Numbered from the stretch's first letter, positions 17,246 through 25,578 are shown. The stretch is 64,000 bases of DNA from Mycobacterium sp. 236(2023) (GCF_029623955.1 NZ_JARSBP010000003.1:992001-1056000), one strand, 5' to 3'. A program made the numbers and translations. The notes: a model not told the origin generated them from the letters alone.

Positions 17246-18023
17246 CGGCGCTCCCCGCCGGCCGCAGACTGCGCATCGGGTTGCGCACCAAGCGGTCTCG
17301 CAGCTCCCGCGCCTGCCGCCGGCTCACGGGAAGTTCGACCGCCGGGGACGAGCCGTTGGCCCGCAGCCGCACCAGCACCGCACCTTCGGCGGTGCGCAAC
17401 CCGGTGACGAGTCGCAGCGCCACCAGATACGAGCGGTGCACGCGCTGGAAACCGTGGTCGCGCCAGCGGGTTTCGAGCGTGCTGAGCGGGATGCGCACCA
17501 GGTGCGAGCCAGATGCGGAATGAAGCCGGGCGTAGTCTCCTTCGGCTTCGATCCAACCGATGCTGTCGCGTGGCACGAGGTGGGTGACGCCGCCGAGTTC
17601 GGCCGGGACGACGTCGGACTCCGGTTCCTGCTCTTCGGTGGGCGCCGGTGCCACCTGGGTCGTGACGACGCGGCGGATCGCCTCGTCGAGACGATGCTCG
17701 CGGATCGGCTTGAGCAGATAGTCGACCGCGCCGACGTCGAACGCGGCGACGGCCTTGTCGTCGTGGGCGGTGACGAACACGATCGCGGGTCGGTGGGCGT
17801 AGTTCGCGAGTACGCCGGCCAGCTCGATCCCGGACAGGCCAGGCATGTTGATGTCGAGGAACACCGCGTCGATAGTGCGCAGATTGAGTTCTCGCAGTGC
17901 CGAAGTCGCGTCGCCGGCGCGAAACACGTCGCCGATGCACGGATGCCTGCCGAGAAGATAAGCGAGCTCGTCGAGAGCAGGCGCCTCGTCGTCCACGGCG
18001 AGCACCGTCAGCAGCTTCGTCAC
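17232..18023 (-). CDS. LytTR-family response regulator
   Basis: Two-component response regulator, 263 residues. The receiver domain shows DDE at residues 11-13, the phospho-acceptor Asp57 in AVFLDINMPG and Lys105 in DYLLKPI. The C-terminal LytTR DNA-binding domain covers about residues 155-255 (IEAEGDYARLH, then QRVHRSYLVAL). The start is GTG 18023, 7 bases after the kinase stop; GTG 18044, overlapping the kinase gene, is an alternative. Together with the kinase it probably senses a carboxylate and controls one or both symporter operons. Confidence 0.85.
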   Translation of the reverse strand: MTKLLTVLAVDDEAPALDELAYLLGRHPCIGDVFRAGDATSALRELNLRTIDAVFLDINMPGLSGIELAGVLANYAHRPAIVFVTAHDDKAVAAFDVGAVDYLLKPIREHRLDEAIRRVVTTQVAPAPTEEQEPESDVVPAELGGVTHLVPRDSIGWIEAEGDYARLHSASGSHLVRIPLSTLETRWRDHGFQRVHRSYLVALRLVTGLRTAEGAVLVRLRANGSSPAVELPVSRRQARELRDRLVRNPMRSLRPAGSADDER

Positions 18024-18030
18024 TGCTCGC

Positions 18031-19245
18031 TCACCCGAACCCACCTCCGCTTGCCCGCACACCCGACCGGAATTTCGGCACCCGCATGACGACCTTGGTG
18101 CCGGCTCCGATCGCGGTCTCGACCACCAGACCGTAATTGTTGCCGAATGCCGCGCGCAGCCGATGGTCGACATTCGTCAGCCCGACGTGCGCACCGGCGC
18201 CGTCGGGCACGGGTGCGCCGTCGGACAGTGCGTCGCTGGGTCCGGACCGCAGCGCGTCGGGATCCATTCCCACACCGTCGTCCTCGACGGTGATGACGCA
18301 GTCGGACCCTTCGTCGCGGGCGATCAGTTCGATCGAACCGCTGCCGCGGCCGGCGAACCCGTGGCGCACCGCGTTCTCGACGAGGGGCTGCAGCGCGAGG
18401 AACGGGACGACGACGTTGAGCACCTCAGGCGCGACCCGCAGCGTCACCTTCAGCGCCGTCCCGAATCGGGCGCGCTCCAGCGTCAGATAGCGGTCGATGT
18501 TGCGCAGTTCGTCGGCCAGCGTGGTGAATTGCCCTGCGGCGCGGAACGAGTAGCGGGTGAAGTCGGCGAATTCGAGGATGAGCTCGCGGGCCCGGTCGGG
18601 ATCGGTGCGCACGAACGACGCGATGGTGTTGAGCGCGTTGTAGATGAAGTGCGGGCTGATCTGAGCGCGCAACGCGAGGACTTCGGCGCGGTCGAGGCGC
18701 GCCCGGGACGCGTCGAGTTCGGCGAGTTCGATCTGGCTGGCGGCGTACCGCGCGACTTCGCCGACGGCGCCGAGCATTCCGGGGCCGGGGGAGCGGGTGG
18801 TGACGATGACGAGGACACCGAGCATGTCGCCGGCCTCGTTGAGCATGGGCTGACCGACGACCACGGACGTCCTGGCGTGCGTCATCACCCGCCGCTCCCC
18901 GGAGATCGACTGACGCGCGGCATGACCGCAGGCGTCGAGCAGGTCGTCGGTCCACACGTCGTCGCCGCCCGGATCCCGCGCCAGCAGTTGACCGTCGCCG
19001 TCGAACACCGCCAGGCCGTCGCTGCCGGTCAGTCCGCGCAGGAACGGCGCGGACGTGTGCGCCGAATCGGTGTTGAGGCCCTGGCGCAGTTCGCGGGCCG
19101 CGAGCGACGCGGTGTGCAGCGCGGTGTGCACGGCGCGTTCGGTGGGGGTCGCGACGACGCGCCGGGTGCGCACGGCGAGGACGACGGCGGCGACGGCAAG
19201 GAGGATCAGGGCGGCGGTCAGAGCGATCGCGAGCTCGCCGGACAT
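18031..19245 (-). CDS. LytS-type sensor histidine kinase
   Basis: 404 residues. One N-terminal membrane segment (AIALTAALILLAVAAVVLAV) is followed by a GAF-like sensing region (about 60-190). The His_kinase domain has the phospho-acceptor histidine in ISPHFIYNALNTIASF, and the C-terminal ATPase has LVENAVRHGF and DDGVGMDP. Unlike classical LytS proteins it has no multi-helix 5TM module. GAGGAG lies upstream of the ATG, and TAGGGT (minus strand, 19282-19277) is a possible -10. First gene of the kinase-regulator-symporter unit. Confidence 0.85.
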   Translation of the reverse strand: MSGELAIALTAALILLAVAAVVLAVRTRRVVATPTERAVHTALHTASLAARELRQGLNTDSAHTSAPFLRGLTGSDGLAVFDGDGQLLARDPGGDDVWTDDLLDACGHAARQSISGERRVMTHARTSVVVGQPMLNEAGDMLGVLVIVTTRSPGPGMLGAVGEVARYAASQIELAELDASRARLDRAEVLALRAQISPHFIYNALNTIASFVRTDPDRARELILEFADFTRYSFRAAGQFTTLADELRNIDRYLTLERARFGTALKVTLRVAPEVLNVVVPFLALQPLVENAVRHGFAGRGSGSIELIARDEGSDCVITVEDDGVGMDPDALRSGPSDALSDGAPVPDGAGAHVGLTNVDHRLRAAFGNNYGLVVETAIGAGTKVVMRVPKFRSGVRASGGGFG

Positions 19246-19320
19246 CTGTTTCTGCTCCTCGCGTGCGGGTGGCCCTACCCTACGGCGTGAATGAGGAGCT
19301 TTCTGCTACTGGATCGGGCA

Positions 19321-19336
19321 GGTTGTAGCCACAACC
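19321..19336. promoter_or_regulatory. GGTTGT-N4-ACAACC dyad
   Basis: Six-base perfect arms around AGCC in the 236-base region between the divergent kinase gene and HhH-GPD gene. It lies about 40 bases upstream of the possible kinase -10. Possible operator; no further support. Confidence 0.3.
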
Positions 19337-19439
19337 GCAACGAGCGGCGCAATCACACGTCTCATAGATCCATCCCCCCAGGACATCTCCATCGTCAAGG
19401 TCTTCACGGTCGCACATCGAGGGGGCAGCCACTGTCAAA

Positions 19440-19457
19440 ACCGTCGACGTCGACGGT
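19440..19457. promoter_or_regulatory. 18-bp perfect palindrome over the HhH-GPD promoter
   Basis: ACCGTCGAC followed by GTCGACGGT is a perfect palindrome. It ends 12 bases before TAAACT (19470-19475), the probable -10 of the downstream gene, and so covers the -35 region. Good candidate repressor site. Confidence 0.45.
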
Positions 19458-19469
19458 GGTCGGCCGTCC

Positions 19470-19475
19470 TAAACT
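19470..19475 (+). promoter_or_regulatory. -10 box TAAACT of a probably leaderless gene
   Basis: TANNNT motif followed by six bases and then the GTG at 19482. This spacing puts the transcription start at or next to the start codon, and no Shine-Dalgarno is seen. Confidence 0.55.
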
Positions 19476-19481
19476 GACCTC

Positions 19482-20066
19482 GTGGCGAAACTTCAGTTAG
19501 TTCAGGAACCTGCGGCAGACGCGCTGCTGGAGGCAAACCCGTTCGCACTGCTGACGGGCATGCTTCTCGATCAGCAGATCCCCATGGAAGTCGCCTTCGG
19601 CGGGCCGAAGAAGATCGCCGACCGCATCGGCAGCTGCGACGCCGCGGTGATCGCCGACTACGACGCCGACGCGTTCGCCGAGTTGTTCGCGCAAACGCCT
19701 GCGGTGCACCGCTTTCCGGGCTCGATGGCCAAGCGGGTGCAGGCCCTGGCTCAGGTGATCGTCGACGAGTACGACGGAGACGTGACCGCGTTGTGGACCG
19801 ACGGCGCCGACGGTGCCGAGGTGTTGCGCCGCCTCAAGGCGCTGCCCGGTTTCGGTGAGCAGAAGGCCAAGATCTTCCTCGCGCTGCTCGGCAAGCAGTA
19901 CGGCGTCACCCCGAAGGGCTGGCGTGCCGCGGCCGGCGACTACGGCAAGGCCGGCACGCACATGTCGGTGGCCGACGTGAAGGATCCGGGCTCGCTGCAA
20001 AAGGTGCGGACGTACAAGAAGGAAGCAAAGGCGGCCGCCAAAGCCGCCAAAGCCGCCAAGGCCTGA
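19482..20066 (+). CDS. HhH-GPD-type base-excision DNA repair protein
   Basis: 194 residues. The HhH-GPD fold is indicated by NPFALLTGMLLDQQIPMEVAFGGP in the N-terminal part and the helix-hairpin-helix region LKALPGFGEQKAKIFLALLGKQ. Such proteins recognise and excise damaged bases, or are glycosylase-like relatives of unproven activity. The last 25 residues are a Lys/Ala tail (KKEAKAAAKAAKAAKA), probably for nonspecific DNA contact, as in other mycobacterial DNA-binding proteins. The GTG start is supported by the leaderless promoter geometry. Confidence 0.8.
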   Translation: MAKLQLVQEPAADALLEANPFALLTGMLLDQQIPMEVAFGGPKKIADRIGSCDAAVIADYDADAFAELFAQTPAVHRFPGSMAKRVQALAQVIVDEYDGDVTALWTDGADGAEVLRRLKALPGFGEQKAKIFLALLGKQYGVTPKGWRAAAGDYGKAGTHMSVADVKDPGSLQKVRTYKKEAKAAAKAAKAAKA

Positions 20067-20076
20067 GCCGATGCGA

Positions 20077-20132
20077 CGAGAGTGCGGTCAGATCGCCGAA
20101 AGCGTCCGCGTCACGCTCTGTGCGCACTCTCG
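20077..20132. terminator. Interrupted hairpin after the HhH-GPD gene
   Basis: CGAGAGTGCG at 20077-20086 pairs with CGCACTCTCG at 20123-20132, with a smaller AGCGT/ACGCT hairpin inside. The right arm lies in the end of the recombinase-like gene. Probably a bidirectional terminator between convergent genes. Confidence 0.5.
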
Positions 20133-20503
20133 GTGTGGCCCTTGTCGAGCGACGCCAGGTCGGTCAGCACCTTTGCGACGACGCGGCCCGTCGACGTCGC
20201 GGTGTCGAGGCCGTTCTGCAGGCAGCGCAGCGTGATTCCGCGGGTCGTGAGGTCGGCCACGGTCTGTGTCACCTCGGACACGGACCGGCCCAACCGCTCC
20301 AGCGCCACCACCACGACGACGTCGCCCGAGCGGGCATAGCTGAGCAGGGCCACGAGGCCGGCACGCATCTTATCCGCCGAGCCCGCTGTCTTGTCGGTGA
20401 AGATCCGTCGCGGATCGACGCCCGCGGCGGCCAGTTCGGTGAGTTGCTCGTCGAGGTCTCCGCAGCCGCCGACGGCCGTCGCGTAACCCAACGTCACCGT
20501 CAC
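20111..20503 (-). CDS. Degenerate serine-recombinase catalytic-domain protein
   Basis: 130 residues aligning with the resolvase/invertase N-terminal domain: LTELAAAGVDPRRIFTDK, SGDVVVVVALERLGRS and GITLRCLQNGLDT are all family landmarks. The catalytic motif YARVS, however, is replaced by YATAVGG, so both the usual arginine and the nucleophilic serine are gone, and there is no C-terminal DNA-binding domain. It is therefore unlikely to recombine DNA. GTG 20503 or GTG 20497 could start it. No inverted repeats or other mobile genes flank it. Confidence 0.75.
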   Translation of the reverse strand: MTVTLGYATAVGGCGDLDEQLTELAAAGVDPRRIFTDKTAGSADKMRAGLVALLSYARSGDVVVVVALERLGRSVSEVTQTVADLTTRGITLRCLQNGLDTATSTGRVVAKVLTDLASLDKGHTESAHRA

Positions 20504-20588
20504 CTCTTCAAGGTCTCACGCGACCGGGGTGCCGTCACAGAGACTCGCCGTCGAAAGTTATAGGTAGTAGGTAACCAAGGGAGGCGCC

Positions 20589-22823
20589 GTGCCGACGACG
20601 GACCAGCTGACGCTCGAGGAAAAAGCAGCACTGTTGTGCGGCCGCGATTTCTGGAGCACCGCCCTCGTCGAACGCGTCGGTGTGCCATCGATCGTTCTGA
20701 CCGACGGGCCGCACGGGGTCCGTCTGCAAGACGGTTCGCCGGACCATCTCGGCCTGCACGACAGCCGCCCCGCAACGTGCTTCCCACCAGCCGTCGCGGT
20801 GGGCAGCAGCTGGAATCCCGACGTCGCAGAACGTGTCGGGTCGGCGGTCGGCAGGCAGGCCCGGGCGCTGGGCGTACACGTGGCGCTGGGACCGGGGGTG
20901 AACATCAAACGCTCGCCCCTGTGTGGACGCAATTTCGAGTATTACTCGGAGGATCCGCTGCTGACCGGAGTGCTCGCCGCCGCACATGTCCGGGGACAGC
21001 AGCAACACGGTGTCGGCGCATCGGTGAAACATTTCGCCGCCAACAACCAGGAGACCGACCGCATGCGCGTCAGCGCCGACGTCGACGAGCGCACGTTGCG
21101 GGAAATCTACTTTCCTGCCTTCGAGCGCGTTGTCGCCGACGCGCGACCTGCGACGGTGATGTGTTCCTACAACAAGGTCAACGGCGTCCTCGCGTCCGAG
21201 AATCGTTGGCTGCTCACCGACGTGCTGCGCGATCAGTGGGGGTTCGCCGGAGCGGTGGTCTCGGACTGGGGAGCTGTGCGTGACCCGGTCGCCGCGCTGC
21301 GCGCCGGACTGGATCTGCAGATGCCTGCGACGGGCGGAGCGAGCGCGCGGCGCATCGTCGCCGCCGTGCAGGCAGGTGACCTCGACGAGTCGGTCGTCGA
21401 TACAGCTGTCGAGCGGCTCTTGACGCTGACGGCCTTGGCGGGCGCCGCTGGTGTCGAGGTCGATTTCGACGCCGACCACGCGTTGGCCCGCGAACTTGCT
21501 GCCGAGTGTGCGGTCCTGCTCAAGAACGACGACGACACGTTGCCGCTCGCCGTCGACGTGCGTATCGCGGTGGTCGGGGAGTTCGCCCGGACGCCGCGAT
21601 TCCAGGGCGGCGGCAGTTCACACATCAACGCCACACAGATCGACGCGGCTCTCGATGCGATCCGTGAATTGTCGTCGGGGAGCGTCGAATTCGCGCCCGG
21701 CTTCACCTTGGACGGGTCCGGCGACGCGGACGCGATGGTCGACGACGCAGTGGCGGTCGCTCGCCGCGCCGACGTCGCTGTCGTGTTCGCCGGGCTGGCA
21801 GAGACCGATGAGTCCGAGGGCTTCGACCGCGACGGGATCTCGTTGCCGGACAACCAGATCGCGCTGATCCGCGCCGTCGCCGCCGTCGCGCCGCGAACTG
21901 TGGTGGTGCTGTCCAACGGTGGCGTGGTCTCGCTGGAACCCTGGCATGACGACGTCGACTCGATACTCGAAGGGTTCCTGCTCGGCCAGGCGGGCGGCAG
22001 TGCGCTGGCCGATCTGCTGTTCGGCGTGGCCAATCCGTCCGGGCGGCTCGCCGAGGCCATTCCGGTGCGGCTGGCCGACACCGCCAGCTATGTGAACTTC
22101 CCCGGCGAGCAGGGGCATGTCCGCTACGGCGAGGGTGTGATGGTGGGCTACCGGTGGCACGAGACCGTCGGTCTGCCGGCGCGTTACCCCTTCGGACACG
22201 GGTTGTCCTACAGCACGTTCGACGTCGATGCGCTCCGCGTGGAGGTCACCGGTGCGGACACCGTGCGCGCGTCGGTGACCGTCGCCAACACAGGCGGCCG
22301 TGCGGGACGCCACGTCGTCCAGGTCTATGTGTCGACGTCGGCCGGCCCCGTTCGCCGGCCGCGGCGCGAGTTGCGCGCCTTCGCGAAGCTGCACTTTGAA
22401 TACGGTGAAAAGCAAACTGCGACAATAGAATTGGATCGACAGGCGTTCGCCTACTGGGACGTCCAACGCAACGGGTGGGTCGTCGCGCCCGGTGAGTACA
22501 CCGTGCAGGTGTGTGAGAACGCCGCGACCGTGACCGTTGAAGAAACGGTCACGCTCCACGGTGATCACCTGGTCGACGCGCTCACCATGGAATCGACGGT
22601 CGAACAGTGGTTCAGCCACCCCGTCGTCGGCCCCGCGTTGCTCGCCGAGTTCGCCCCCGGGGCCGACGCCTCAGAGCAGGCGCCCGACATGCTCCGAATG
22701 GTCGGGTCCATGCCGATGAGAACGGTCGTCGGCATGCTCGGGGATGCGGCTCCGGTTGCCAAGCTGGAGCGGATGGCCGAACTCAGTCGCCGAGAGACTC
22801 GCCGTCGAACTTCTCCCGGGTGA
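20589..22823 (+). CDS. Glycoside hydrolase family 3 (beta-glucosidase-like)
   Basis: 744 residues with no signal peptide, so cytoplasmic. The GH3 N-terminal barrel has SIVLTDGPHGVR, SVKHFAANNQETDR and the nucleophile Asp226 in VVSDWGAV. The C-terminal alpha/beta sandwich domain follows (AVLLKNDDDTLPL), and then a fibronectin-III-like domain (RYPFGHGLSYSTF). It should hydrolyse a beta-glycoside, imported or internal. GGGAGG (20580-20585) precedes the GTG. Its 3' end overlaps the convergent nitroreductase gene by 41 bases. Confidence 0.9.
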   Translation: MPTTDQLTLEEKAALLCGRDFWSTALVERVGVPSIVLTDGPHGVRLQDGSPDHLGLHDSRPATCFPPAVAVGSSWNPDVAERVGSAVGRQARALGVHVALGPGVNIKRSPLCGRNFEYYSEDPLLTGVLAAAHVRGQQQHGVGASVKHFAANNQETDRMRVSADVDERTLREIYFPAFERVVADARPATVMCSYNKVNGVLASENRWLLTDVLRDQWGFAGAVVSDWGAVRDPVAALRAGLDLQMPATGGASARRIVAAVQAGDLDESVVDTAVERLLTLTALAGAAGVEVDFDADHALARELAAECAVLLKNDDDTLPLAVDVRIAVVGEFARTPRFQGGGSSHINATQIDAALDAIRELSSGSVEFAPGFTLDGSGDADAMVDDAVAVARRADVAVVFAGLAETDESEGFDRDGISLPDNQIALIRAVAAVAPRTVVVLSNGGVVSLEPWHDDVDSILEGFLLGQAGGSALADLLFGVANPSGRLAEAIPVRLADTASYVNFPGEQGHVRYGEGVMVGYRWHETVGLPARYPFGHGLSYSTFDVDALRVEVTGADTVRASVTVANTGGRAGRHVVQVYVSTSAGPVRRPRRELRAFAKLHFEYGEKQTATIELDRQAFAYWDVQRNGWVVAPGEYTVQVCENAATVTVEETVTLHGDHLVDALTMESTVEQWFSHPVVGPALLAEFAPGADASEQAPDMLRMVGSMPMRTVVGMLGDAAPVAKLERMAELSRRETRRRTSPG

Positions 22824-23472
22824 CGAACTCCGAGACCGGTTTGCGGGTCAACGTGCCGACCTGATGCTGGGGTTTGCCCAGCGGCAGCACCGCCGCGACG
22901 GCGAAGTCGTCGGGGATGCCGAGCAGAGCCTTCACCCGTGGCTCCTCGGCAACCGCCATCGTGGTCAGCACCCCGCCGAACCCTTCGTTGCGCGCGGCGA
23001 GCAGCACGTTCCACACGAACGGATACACCGACGCGCCGGCAATGACGCCGATGCGGTCGAGATCCTGATCGAATGCGGCCACCACATTGAGGTCCACGCA
23101 CACCACGAGGACGACGGCCGACGTCAGCAGCGGGGTCGACAACTCCGCGGGCACCTCGGTGGCGGCCAGCTCGTCGGGCGTTACCCGCATGGGCTGCACC
23201 GGATTCCACGGCCCCTCGCCGTTGCGCTTCTGGGCGATGTAGCGGCGTGCACCCGTCGTGCACAGCGCGCCGAGGGCTTCTCGCGTCCCGTGGTCACGCA
23301 CCGCGATGACGTGCACACCCTGGCGATTGCCGCCGCTGGGCGCGAACCGGGCGTTGTCGAGGATGCGCTCGAGGACGTCGTCGGGCAGCGGGTCGGCGGT
23401 GAACCGCCGGACCGCGCCGGTCGTCCGCATCACGTCGTAGATGTCCATGTTGACGATCTTGTCCCATGGCAC
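22783..23472 (-). CDS. Nitroreductase family protein
   Basis: FMN-dependent oxidoreductase, 229 residues, nitroreductase fold. Motifs are RRFTADPLPDDVLERILDNARFAPSGGNRQ (FMN phosphate contacts), a central ASVYPFVWNVLLAARNEGFGG and a C-terminal PLGKP. Physiological substrate unknown; quinones, enones or nitro compounds are typical. A second ATG at 23448 (MDIYDVMRTTG) is an equally good start. It converges on the GH3 gene with overlapping 3' ends. Confidence 0.85.
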   Translation of the reverse strand: MPWDKIVNMDIYDVMRTTGAVRRFTADPLPDDVLERILDNARFAPSGGNRQGVHVIAVRDHGTREALGALCTTGARRYIAQKRNGEGPWNPVQPMRVTPDELAATEVPAELSTPLLTSAVVLVVCVDLNVVAAFDQDLDRIGVIAGASVYPFVWNVLLAARNEGFGGVLTTMAVAEEPRVKALLGIPDDFAVAAVLPLGKPQHQVGTLTRKPVSEFVTREKFDGESLGD

Positions 23473-23498
23473 GGCGGGCGCTGTGCCAGAGTGAACTT

Positions 23499-23645
23499 AT
23501 GAAGACTCATCTCAACTGCCCCTGCGGCGAAGCGATCACCGGCAAGGACGAGGAAGACCTCGTCGAGAAGGCTCAGGCGCACCTGTCCGAGGTGCACCCC
23601 GGCCGCGACTACGACCGCGACGCCATCCTGTTCATGGCCTACTGA
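23499..23645 (+). CDS. DUF1059 small protein
   Basis: 48 residues, starting MKTHLNCPCGEAITG and ending DAILFMAY. The CPCG motif with the His later (HLSEVHPG) is the DUF1059 pattern, probably a small zinc-binding fold. It lies 26 bases from the divergent nitroreductase start (50 if the second start is used) and ends just before a strong hairpin. Function unknown. Easy to miss because of its length. Confidence 0.75.
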   Translation: MKTHLNCPCGEAITGKDEEDLVEKAQAHLSEVHPGRDYDRDAILFMAY

Positions 23646-23652
23646 CCCCATT

Positions 23653-23716
23653 CGCCGAACTGGGATTCCCGGTCGTGAATCGCCACTGATTCACAACCGG
23701 GAATCCCAGTTCGGCG
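23653..23716. terminator. 28-base-arm hairpin between convergent genes
   Basis: Arm 23653-23673 pairs perfectly with 23696-23716 (21 bp). After one mismatch, GTGAAT (23675-23680) pairs with ATTCAC (23689-23694), leaving an 8-base loop. It separates the DUF1059 gene from the minus-strand secreted-protein gene and should terminate both. Confidence 0.78.
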
Positions 23717-23726
23717 TCAAGCAGGG

Positions 23727-24731
23727 TCAGGGGACGACGGTCGAGCCGATCGTCGGCATGAACTGGCATTGCTTCTCGGTCGTGGTGACCTGCCCGAAGA
23801 TCGTCGACATGATGCTGCCCGATCCCGTGTCGGCGATCGCGGTCAGTGTCGTCGGACCGTTCGGGTTCAGGTCGGGGCGCGGCTTGAGCGTGACGCTGCC
23901 CGACTTACCCGTCGTCAGGTTCACCCACGTGGCGTTGAGCGGGAGCTTCTGCTCCGCCGCGGGGCCGGGCGTGCCCATCGCCGTGAACACATAGGCGGTC
24001 TGGCCGGGGCCGGGGCCCGGCAGCGGGATCGTCGCCGGACCCGCCACCGAGATCGCGGCCGCAAGAACGTTGCCGCCGTCGGGCAGGCAGCCGTTGCTGA
24101 TCGACGGATACAGGAAGTCCTGCGTAACGGGAGCATCGGGGCCGAGACCGCCCGGGGCGGCCGCGGGAGCCGGAGCGGGAGCCGCGGCGGGATCAACCGG
24201 AGCGACCGGCGCCGCAACAGGGGTCACCGGCGTGGCGACCTCGGGCGACGCTTCCGGACCGGGCGCCGGACCGGTGCCGGGAGCCGGGACGACAGCCGCG
24301 GGGGCATGCTCCAACGGCAGCGCCTCCGGCACGGGGCCGACGGCGTTTGCGGGGTTGATGCCGGCAGGCAAGTGGGCCTCCGTCCCAGGTACCGCACCGG
24401 CGGCTGGGACATGCGCGACGGGCTGCGCGACGAACGTGTTGACCGCCGACGCGACATCACGGGAGGGCTGCGGTGCAGCCATGTTTCCCGCGAATGCCGC
24501 GGCGGCGGCCATCAACATCGATGCCGCATTGGTGGGATCGGATGCCGCCTGCTGGATCACCGGACCCAGGCTCTGCATCGCGGGCAGGCCGGGAGCCATT
24601 GCGCCGTCGAGCGGCAGCGGTGCGGGCAGCGGCGCTGCCGGTTCGGCGTGAGCAACTCCGGTCACGCCGACCGTGAGCAACGCAGCGGATGTGCACACCG
24701 CCAGTGCAGTCTTGAGCCGGGTCGTTGACAT
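23727..24731 (-). CDS. Ala/Pro-rich secreted protein (Rv1157c-like)
   Basis: 334 residues from the ATG at 24731, beginning MSTTRLKTALAVC with a signal peptide cleaved after the AHA of GVTGVAHA. The middle is a long Ala/Pro/Val low-complexity region. The C-terminal 130 residues are ordered, with two cysteines (SNGCLPDGG and EKQCQFMP) and a beta-rich sequence. Position beside the second Ala/Pro-rich protein and pimE matches Rv1157c of M. tuberculosis as I recall it. Function unknown, probably cell-wall associated. Confidence 0.78.
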   Translation of the reverse strand: MSTTRLKTALAVCTSAALLTVGVTGVAHAEPAAPLPAPLPLDGAMAPGLPAMQSLGPVIQQAASDPTNAASMLMAAAAAFAGNMAAPQPSRDVASAVNTFVAQPVAHVPAAGAVPGTEAHLPAGINPANAVGPVPEALPLEHAPAAVVPAPGTGPAPGPEASPEVATPVTPVAAPVAPVDPAAAPAPAPAAAPGGLGPDAPVTQDFLYPSISNGCLPDGGNVLAAAISVAGPATIPLPGPGPGQTAYVFTAMGTPGPAAEQKLPLNATWVNLTTGKSGSVTLKPRPDLNPNGPTTLTAIADTGSGSIMSTIFGQVTTTEKQCQFMPTIGSTVVP

Positions 24732-24789
24732 GATCCCCCAATACGTCGGTGGTTCAGTGGAATTCAGTTGGTCGGGGTCGGTTAACGCG

Positions 24790-25401
24790 TCACGGAAGAG
24801 CCGCAAGCGGGGTGAACACCGGCGGGACCGCCAGCGGCGCGGCGGGAGCGGCGGCCGGCGCTGCGGCGACCGGTGCCGTCGCTGCGGTGGGCAGCAGACC
24901 CGCCAGCGGGTTGCCGGCAGGCATCAAGCCCGCGAGTCCGAGCTGATCGGTCAGGCTGGCCAGCGGTGACGTGGCCGCGGTCGACGTGGTGTTGGCGACG
25001 GGCACCGTGGTGACGTTTCCGCCGCCGATCGGAGTCGCCCCGGGAAGTGTCGAGCCGGGCACGGTCGACGCGGGCACGACGCCCGCGGGAAGCATGTCTG
25101 CGGGCAAGTTGATCGACGCGGTGGCGCCCGGGCCCGAGACCGGGGTTGCCGGCGTGGTGCTCGCCGTGGCCGGCGGAGTCGTGGTGGCGTTGCCCATCAT
25201 GTTGGCGAAGCCCTGCATCAACTGCGTGGCGGCAGCCGGGTTGGCCAGCTGCTGAAGGAAGGGCAGCCCCGGAATTTCCGGCGTGGGGGCGGGAGCCGGA
25301 GCAGGCTGTGCGGACGCCGTGGCGCTGAACGCCACCGCCGCAGACACCGCCCCAGCCGCGGCGATCATGGTTGTTGCGAACAGTTTCCGGGTGCGGTGCA
25401 T
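24790..25401 (-). CDS. Ala/Pro/Thr-rich secreted protein (Rv1158c-like)
   Basis: 203 residues with an N-terminal signal peptide (MHRTRKLFATTMIAAAGAV, cut after TASA). The rest is Ala, Pro and Thr rich. A segment FLQQLANPAAATQLMQGFANMMGN resembles the stretch VIQQAASDPTNAASMLMAAA of the neighbouring secreted protein, so the two are paralogues. Same strand, 58 bases apart. Matches the recalled position of Rv1158c. Function unknown. Confidence 0.75.
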   Translation of the reverse strand: MHRTRKLFATTMIAAAGAVSAAVAFSATASAQPAPAPAPTPEIPGLPFLQQLANPAAATQLMQGFANMMGNATTTPPATASTTPATPVSGPGATASINLPADMLPAGVVPASTVPGSTLPGATPIGGGNVTTVPVANTTSTAATSPLASLTDQLGLAGLMPAGNPLAGLLPTAATAPVAAAPAAAPAAPLAVPPVFTPLAALP

Positions 25402-25432
25402 CAGAGAACTCCCAATCGTCGGTCGGCCTGAA

Positions 25433-25448
25433 ATGACATCGATGTCAT
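25433..25448. promoter_or_regulatory. 16-bp perfect palindrome upstream of the secreted-protein gene
   Basis: ATGACATC followed by GATGTCAT, 32 bases upstream of the Rv1158c-like start codon. Candidate operator in the 177-base divergent region shared with pimE. Confidence 0.4.
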
Positions 25449-25469
25449 GCCTGAACCCGAAGCTAGCCT

Positions 25470-25519
25470 GTTACTAGAGTTACTCAAGTGACACTTGTGG
25501 CATTTATGGAACCGTTACT
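25470..25519. promoter_or_regulatory. GTTACT repeats and CAAGT/ACTTG dyad
   Basis: GTTAC-N4-GTTAC direct repeat at 25470-25484 (GTTACT at 25470 and 25479), a third GTTACT at 25514-25519, and CAAGT-GAC-ACTTG at 25485-25497. Direct GTnAC repeats are bound by OmpR-family regulators such as MtrA and GlnR in actinobacteria. Candidate site only. Confidence 0.35.
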
Positions 25520-25578
25520 GAGGTGAAGGCAGATGGTGACCGCTCGCTAGAGTCAGGCGAATAGACACCACCGAATCT

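Noticed and set aside
20111-20503. Idea that the recombinase-like gene marks an integrated mobile element
   Set aside because: No flanking repeats, integrase, att site or cargo; neighbours are ordinary chromosomal genes and the active site is lost.
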